From Candidatus Pelagibacterales bacterium (lineage in GTDB: Bacteria; Pseudomonadota; Alphaproteobacteria; TMED109), in NCBI GenBank assembly GCA_002720535.1, contig PBIU01000004.1:343427-353238 (forward strand): a stretch of DNA of 9,812 nt, given 5' to 3'. The translations under genes and the position numbers were made by a program. A model generated the notes under the pieces. The model made no database searches. It was given only the letters and a program-made list of their open reading frames with translations, and was not told the DNA's origin. Of the stretch, positions 6,621 through 9,812 are shown piece by piece (positions within the stretch are counted from its first letter, which is position 1; each line of letters starts with the position of its first letter).

Positions 6621-6622
6621 CA
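6608..6622. promoter_or_regulatory. Operator palindrome TGCAATA-C-TATTGCA (lactonase gene)
   Basis: This is a perfect 7-1-7 palindrome covering the predicted -10 of the lactonase gene, 32 bp before its ATG. The same sequence apart from the centre base occurs at 8920-8934 before the COG0523 GTPase gene, and the match extends leftwards (TTAA before TGCA in both). The short odd-centred palindrome resembles boxes bound by FUR-family regulators (Zur, Mur, Fur) in Alphaproteobacteria; the actual regulator is not in this window. Confidence 0.65.
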
Positions 6623-6654
6623 CTATTTAAATCAATAAGGAATGGGAGATAAAA

Positions 6655-7596
6655 ATGAAAATTATAAATTATTTAGTAATGTTATTTATAACTGTAATAT
6701 TCGGATCCTCTATAGCATTAAGTTCAGATATTTTAAAAACACCTCCAACCGTAGTAGGTGATAATTTTGCCTTTACCGAAGGACCAGTCTGGGTTGGTAA
6801 CCAAAATATGTGGTTATTTACAGATATACCAATGAATAAAATATATAGTTTGGATTCAAATGGTAATGTAAATGTATGGTTGGATGACTCTGGATTTGCT
6901 AATGGTTTAAGTATTGATAGTAATAATAATATTTGGATAGCACACCATTGTGGAAGAGTATCTTATACAACTCCAGGTGGAGAAAATAACATTGTTACAT
7001 CAACTTATAATGATAAAAAATTAAATAGCCCAAATGATATAGCTATTAGGAAAGATGGTTCAATTTGGTTCACGGACCCTATGTATGGAATTTCACTTGA
7101 AGGATTCGGTTGTGAACTTCGTGACGAAGAGCAACCAGTAAGAGGAATATATCAAATTAAAAATGGAGAAGTAACATTAAAAACTGGTTCTGTAGAAATT
7201 CCTAATGGAATAGCTTTCTCAAATGATGAGAAATTTCTATATGTGGCAAACTCAGCAGATGGCGTAGTTTATCGCTTTGAAGTAGATGGCGAAGAACTAA
7301 TTAATAAAAGACCTTGGGTAAAAATTGAGAGTGGAATGAAACCACACCCAATGTTTGGATATATCGCTGATGGAATGCAAGTAGATAAAAATGGAAACGT
7401 TTATGTATCAGGTGGTCACGAGGGTTTTGCAATTTTTTCTCCTGATGGCGAGCAACTTGAACTTATTCAACCAGATGCGGGTTCAAGCGAATCTCCAATG
7501 GCTGGTTTTGTAAGCAATCTTGCTATTGGAGGACCAAATAACGACCAACTTATGGTTAGTGTTGGAAATCAATTAGTAATATATGACATTAAATAA
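6655..7596 (+). CDS. Exported SMP-30/gluconolactonase-family protein
   Basis: This 313-residue six-bladed beta-propeller carries an N-terminal Sec signal peptide (core about 5-21, likely cut near ALS-SD at 23), so it acts in the periplasm or outside. The metal-site residues of the family are recognisable: Glu42 in FTEGPVW, Asn127 in SPNDIA, Asn184 in IPNGIAFS and Asp239 in IADGMQVD. Other blade repeats are DGSIWFTDPMYG (134-145) and GNVYVSGGHEGFAIFSPDG (247-265). Members hydrolyse sugar lactones to aldonic acids using Ca, Zn or Mn. Export is seen in a subset. It is the last of the plus-strand genes, but a strong -35 and a palindromic operator precede it. That operator is shared with the COG0523 GTPase gene facing it, implying metal-linked control. 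Lactonase family sure; substrate unknown. Confidence 0.92.
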   Translation: MKIINYLVMLFITVIFGSSIALSSDILKTPPTVVGDNFAFTEGPVWVGNQNMWLFTDIPMNKIYSLDSNGNVNVWLDDSGFANGLSIDSNNNIWIAHHCGRVSYTTPGGENNIVTSTYNDKKLNSPNDIAIRKDGSIWFTDPMYGISLEGFGCELRDEEQPVRGIYQIKNGEVTLKTGSVEIPNGIAFSNDEKFLYVANSADGVVYRFEVDGEELINKRPWVKIESGMKPHPMFGYIADGMQVDKNGNVYVSGGHEGFAIFSPDGEQLELIQPDAGSSESPMAGFVSNLAIGGPNNDQLMVSVGNQLVIYDIK

Positions 7597-7610
7597 TTAA
7601 GCATAAAACA

Positions 7611-7653
7611 ATACTCTCTTTCTTGTTTTAACTAAAATTAAGAAAGAGAGTAT
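7611..7653. terminator. Perfect 14-bp hairpin between convergent genes, likely bidirectional terminator
   Basis: ATACTCTCTTTCTT (7611-7624) and AAGAAAGAGAGTAT (7640-7653) are exact reverse complements around a 15-bp loop. The repeat lies between the stops of the lactonase gene (7596) and the GTPase gene (7674), so it can serve both. Neither side has a clean run of T after the stem, so it may act as a processing or exonuclease-blocking hairpin as much as an intrinsic terminator. Confidence 0.65.
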
Positions 7654-7673
7654 AATCCAAAATCTAATTATAA

Positions 7674-8894
7674 TTAGCTTTGTTCAGCAAACCACTGAGG
7701 AAATGGATCACTTAATTTATGACAAATTTCAGGTTTCACTAAATAATTTTTTACTAGTAATTTATCAAGCTCTTTCTTTATACCATTCTCATCCATTTGA
7801 TTTTTAATACCAATAAATACTATTTCTTGTCTTCGATCTCCATACTCTTCTGTCCAGTACTTATTGATAGCATCTCTAAATTCTTGACTATCAGGCCACC
7901 TTTCTTCTGGAACAGCTTTCCACCAACGACCAATACCCTGATGCCTTACAAATGCGCCTGCTTGAGAAACCTCACCAACAAAATCAGGCCTTGTAGCTAT
8001 CCAAAAAAAGCCCTTAGCACGAACAACACCTGGCCATTCTTTGTTAAAAAAGGAATATATTTTAGCTGGATCAAATGGTTCACGAGCACGATAAACAAAA
8101 CTTGTTATTCCATATTCTTCTGTCTCTGGAACGTGCTCACCAGGGTTATATAATTCTTGGACCCAAAGTGGATGATTTTGTGCTTCTTCTAAATTATAAA
8201 GCCCTGTATCCATTACCTCTTTCATCTCGACTTTAGAATTAGTAGCTTCTATAATTTTTGCTTTAACGTTAAGCCCTTTAATAAGAGCTTTAACAGTTTT
8301 TAATTGATCCTTAGATATTAGATCTAACTTATTAAGAATTATAACATTTGCAAATTCAATCTGCTCTACTAATAAATCGACAAGAGTACGATCATCTTCT
8401 TCTCCAGCACTTTCCCCTTTATCTTTTAAAAAATCTTTTGAACTATAATTATTTAATATATTTGCTGCATCCACAACTGTTACCATTGTATCTAGACGTG
8501 AGACATCAGAAAGACTCTCTCCTTCTTCATCACGAAAATCAAATGTAGTAGCTACAGGTAATGGTTCAGATATTCCTGTACTTTCTATTAAAAGATAATC
8601 AAACTTATTTTCATTAGATAGTTCTCTAACTTGCTCTAAAAGATCTTCACGTAGCGTGCAACAAATACAACCATTGCTCATTTCTACTAGCTTCTCTTCA
8701 GTACGAGACAGGTTTGCACCACTTTTTTCCACTAAAGCAGCATCAATATTAACTTCACTCATATCATTAACTATAACAGCTACTCTTTTACCTTCTCTAT
8801 TATTTAATACATGATTAAGTAATGTAGTTTTTCCTGCACCTAGAAAGCCAGAAAGAACTGTTACTGGTAGTTTCGTTTCTTTATTTTGAAGCAT
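7674..8894 (-). CDS. COG0523 (CobW/ZigA-like) metal-chaperone GTPase
   Basis: This 406-residue cytoplasmic G3E GTPase has Walker A GFLGAGKTT (16-24), the metal-binding motif GCICC (75-79, Cys76/78/79), ESTGISEP (104-111) and the guanine-specificity motif NKLD (188-191). The C-terminal CobW_C domain (about 262-385) contains YGITSFVYRAREPFDP, GIGRWWKAVPEERWP (320-334) and DRRQEIVFIG. An acidic insert (EEGESLSD and KGESAGEEDD) lies between the motifs. The WW-containing C-terminus and length are like ZigA, a zinc-starvation GTPase, rather than CobW of cobalamin synthesis; no cobalamin or nitrile hydratase gene is nearby. The likely job is delivering Zn (or another metal) to client enzymes when metal is scarce. 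The promoter holds a 33-bp perfect palindrome, consistent with metal-dependent repression. The ribosome site is AGAGGA. Family sure; metal inferred. Confidence 0.93.
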   Translation of the reverse strand: MLQNKETKLPVTVLSGFLGAGKTTLLNHVLNNREGKRVAVIVNDMSEVNIDAALVEKSGANLSRTEEKLVEMSNGCICCTLREDLLEQVRELSNENKFDYLLIESTGISEPLPVATTFDFRDEEGESLSDVSRLDTMVTVVDAANILNNYSSKDFLKDKGESAGEEDDRTLVDLLVEQIEFANVIILNKLDLISKDQLKTVKALIKGLNVKAKIIEATNSKVEMKEVMDTGLYNLEEAQNHPLWVQELYNPGEHVPETEEYGITSFVYRAREPFDPAKIYSFFNKEWPGVVRAKGFFWIATRPDFVGEVSQAGAFVRHQGIGRWWKAVPEERWPDSQEFRDAINKYWTEEYGDRRQEIVFIGIKNQMDENGIKKELDKLLVKNYLVKPEICHKLSDPFPQWFAEQS

Positions 8895-8910
8895 ATAAAT
8901 TGTCCTCTAT

Positions 8911-8943
8911 TTTCATTAATGCAATAATATTGCATTAATGAAA
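8911..8943. promoter_or_regulatory. 33-bp perfect palindromic operator of the COG0523 GTPase gene
   Basis: Sixteen base pairs on each side of the centre at 8927 are exactly complementary. The core at 8920-8934, TGCAATA-A-TATTGCA, is the same as the operator before the lactonase gene except at the centre. On the minus strand it overlaps a predicted promoter: TTGAAA (8949-8954), 17 bp, then AATATT (8926-8931). The geometry relative to the -10 is nearly identical to that at the lactonase gene. By analogy with Zur control of COG0523 genes, this is probably a FUR-family repressor site. Confidence 0.75.
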
Positions 8944-8954
8944 TAAAGTTTCAA
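8926..8954 (-). promoter_or_regulatory. Predicted promoter of the COG0523 GTPase gene
   Basis: On the minus strand TTGAAA (8949-8954) and AATATT (8926-8931) are spaced by 17 bp, with the -10 in the centre of the palindrome. The start would fall near 8920, leaving about 25 bases of leader with AGAGGA before the ATG at 8894. Confidence 0.45.
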
Positions 8955-8985
8955 TTTAATTATATGAAATAAATTTGATTAAATA

Positions 8986-9003
8986 TAAAAATACTTAAAT
9001 AAG

Positions 9004-9004
<1 letters not shown>
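8986..9004 (-). terminator. Weak hairpin plus T-run after tRNA-Asp
   Basis: Read on the minus strand, ACTTATTTAAGT (9004-8993) can fold into a 4-5-bp stem and is followed by ATTTTTATATTT. It starts on the last base of the encoded CCA. The stem is short and AT-only, so this is a tentative end for the tRNA transcript. Confidence 0.35.
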
Positions 9005-9081
<77 letters not shown>

Positions 9082-9141
9082 AATTATAATAACTGTATAT
9101 ATATTCATTAAACTATATACAACATATTAATTAAAAAAAAA

Positions 9142-9217
9142 TGGTGGGCGATGACGGGATCGAACCGCCGACCTACTCGGTGTAAACGAGTCGCTCTCCC
9201 AGCTGAGCTAATCGCCC
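9142..9217 (-). tRNA. tRNA-Val (anticodon TAC)
   Basis: A complete cloverleaf of 76 nt includes the encoded CCA. The acceptor GGGCGAT pairs with ATCGCCC, the D arm is GCTC/GAGC, and the anticodon stem ACTCG/CGAGT surrounds the loop TTTACAC, giving TAC. The T arm is GGCGG-TTCGATC-CCGTC, and the discriminator is A. It lies just downstream of the HU gene's terminator. No convincing separate promoter was seen, so read-through from HU or a weak local promoter must supply it. Confidence 0.97.
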
Positions 9218-9222
9218 CATTA

Positions 9223-9261
9223 CAAAAAATATGCCACCGACCTTATTAATTAAAGCCGGTG
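9223..9261 (-). terminator. Rho-independent terminator after the HU gene
   Basis: On the minus strand CACCGGC (9261-9255) pairs with GTCGGTG (9241-9235), seven pairs with one G-U, around a 13-base loop. It is followed by GCATATTTTTTG with six consecutive T (9229-9224). It sits 20 bp after the HU stop and just before tRNA-Val. Confidence 0.75.
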
Positions 9262-9280
9262 ATATAATATAGAGATCTTC

Positions 9281-9556
9281 TTATTTATTTACTGATTCTT
9301 TTAAACTTTTTCCTGGACGGAATTTAGGTTGTTTAGAAGCAGCTATTTGAATTGTTTCTCCAGTTCTAGGGTTTCTTCCAGTAGTAGCTTTTCTATTTGC
9401 AACCATAAAAGTTCCAAAACCTACCAAACGCACTTCACCACCAGATGATAATTCTCCACTAATTGATCCAAATACAGCTTCAACTGCATCTGAAGCTTGC
9501 GTTTTTGATATTCCTGCTGAAGATGCCACCGCACCTATTAATTCATTTTTATTCAT
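9281..9556 (-). CDS. hupB: DNA-binding protein HU
   Basis: This 91-residue nucleoid protein is full length for HU. The helical dimerisation half begins MNKNELIGAVASSAGISK, and the GEVRLVGFGTF segment is at 40-50. The DNA-embracing beta arm has GRNPRTGETIQI (60-71), with the Asn-Pro of the tip that intercalates into DNA, and the end is KFRPGKSLKESVN. HU bends and compacts DNA non-specifically as a dimer; IHF subunits would differ in the arm and tail. The ribosome site GAAGGGGG is unusually strong, as expected for an abundant protein. It follows lon by 76 bp, and its own terminator separates it from tRNA-Val. Confidence 0.96.
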   Translation of the reverse strand: MNKNELIGAVASSAGISKTQASDAVEAVFGSISGELSSGGEVRLVGFGTFMVANRKATTGRNPRTGETIQIAASKQPKFRPGKSLKESVNK

Positions 9557-9597
9557 AAAGCCCCCTTCTGATATTGTTAGTTTTGTTAATCAATTAT

Positions 9598-9626
9598 ATT
9601 TAATAGACTTTAATTATAAAAGTCAA
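9598..9626 (-). promoter_or_regulatory. Candidate HU promoter in the lon-HU gap
   Basis: On the minus strand TTGACT (9621-9626) and TTAAAT (9598-9603) are spaced by 17 bp, placing transcription start about 34 bp before the HU ATG. The -35 overlaps a 6-bp inverted repeat (GACTTT/AAAGTC, 9606-9624). That repeat has no T-run in the lon direction, so it is a poor terminator and could be a regulatory site. Confidence 0.4.
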
Positions 9627-9632
9627 AGTATA

Positions 9633-9812
9633 TTAATGTTTTACAATGTTTTCATGGCTGGTACTACCATTATTTTGACTATTTTTAATAAACTCAGCCT
9701 CATCCCATTTTATTGGCGCAGGTTTATCTTCTAATGAATGTTCTATAACCTCATCTAAGTGGTTAACCAAAACAATTTCAATATTATTTTTTATTTCTTC
9801 ATCCACTTCCTT
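9633..9812 (-). CDS. lon: Lon protease, C-terminal end (partial)
   Basis: The last 59 codons of a gene enter from the right edge and stop with TAA at 9633-9635. The visible part, KEVDEEIKNNIEIVLVNHLD then EVIEHSLEDKPAPIKW, aligns with the C-terminal end of Lon (in E. coli ...LEEIPDNVIADLDIHPVKRIEEVLTLAL). It corresponds to the tail of the protease domain after the catalytic Ser-Lys dyad, which lies outside the window. The position directly upstream of the HU gene is the usual lon-hup arrangement in proteobacteria. After the conserved end there is a polar extension of about 25 residues (to ...SHENIVKH), which may be lineage specific. Confidence 0.88.
   Translation of the reverse strand, partial: KEVDEEIKNNIEIVLVNHLDEVIEHSLEDKPAPIKWDEAEFIKNSQNNGSTSHENIVKH

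Noticed and set aside
7674..8894. GTPase as CobW of cobalamin synthesis or a nitrile hydratase activator
   Set aside because: No cobalamin or nitrile hydratase genes are nearby, and the WW-containing C-terminus with the palindromic operator fits the ZigA-like zinc group better.

Overview
The window is a low-GC (by eye roughly 30-35%), tightly packed bacterial chromosome segment. It is most likely from a marine, SAR11-like or other streamlined AT-rich alphaproteobacterium. The right-hand end carries the order lon - HU gene - tRNA-Val - tRNA-Asp, which is common in Alphaproteobacteria. The metabolic genes (TRAP solute receptor, 2-hydroxyacid dehydrogenase, PdxA2-like enzyme, SMP-30 lactonase) fit a small heterotroph living on organic acids. 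The taxonomic call is an inference. No mobile element, CRISPR array, phage gene or frameshifted gene was seen.

Layout. (1) 1-389, minus: the 5' part of a small exported protein of unknown function. It is divergent from (2) a glutathione S-transferase-like gene at 552-1190, plus. (3) 1202-4725, minus: a compact three-gene cluster with 17-18 bp gaps, encoding a threonine/serine dehydratase, an FMN-dependent 2-hydroxyacid dehydrogenase and a Tat-exported TRAP solute-binding protein of the 2-oxoacid (TakP-like) type. No TRAP membrane subunits are present. (4) 4778-4957, minus: a very short gene for an exported His/Asp/Glu-rich peptide of 59 residues. (5) 5162-7596, plus: a PdxA2-like dehydrogenase, a small ferredoxin-fold (EthD-like) protein and an exported SMP-30/gluconolactonase-type beta-propeller protein. 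(6) 7674-8894, minus: a COG0523 (CobW/ZigA-like) metal-chaperone GTPase, converging on the lactonase gene across a perfect 14-bp inverted repeat. (7) 9004-9812, minus: tRNA-Asp, tRNA-Val, HU and the C-terminus of Lon.

The most interesting signal is regulatory. The lactonase gene and the COG0523 GTPase gene lie in different transcription units about 1.2 kb apart and face each other. Both carry the same 15-bp palindrome, TGCAATA-N-TATTGCA, over the predicted -10 region. At the GTPase gene it sits inside a perfect 33-bp palindrome. COG0523 genes are often controlled by a metal-sensing FUR-family repressor (Zur), and the 7-1-7 architecture fits that family. This suggests a small metal-responsive regulon pairing a cytoplasmic metallochaperone with a secreted metal-dependent lactonase. 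The exported His-rich peptide is a possible third metal-handling component, but its own upstream palindrome is different.
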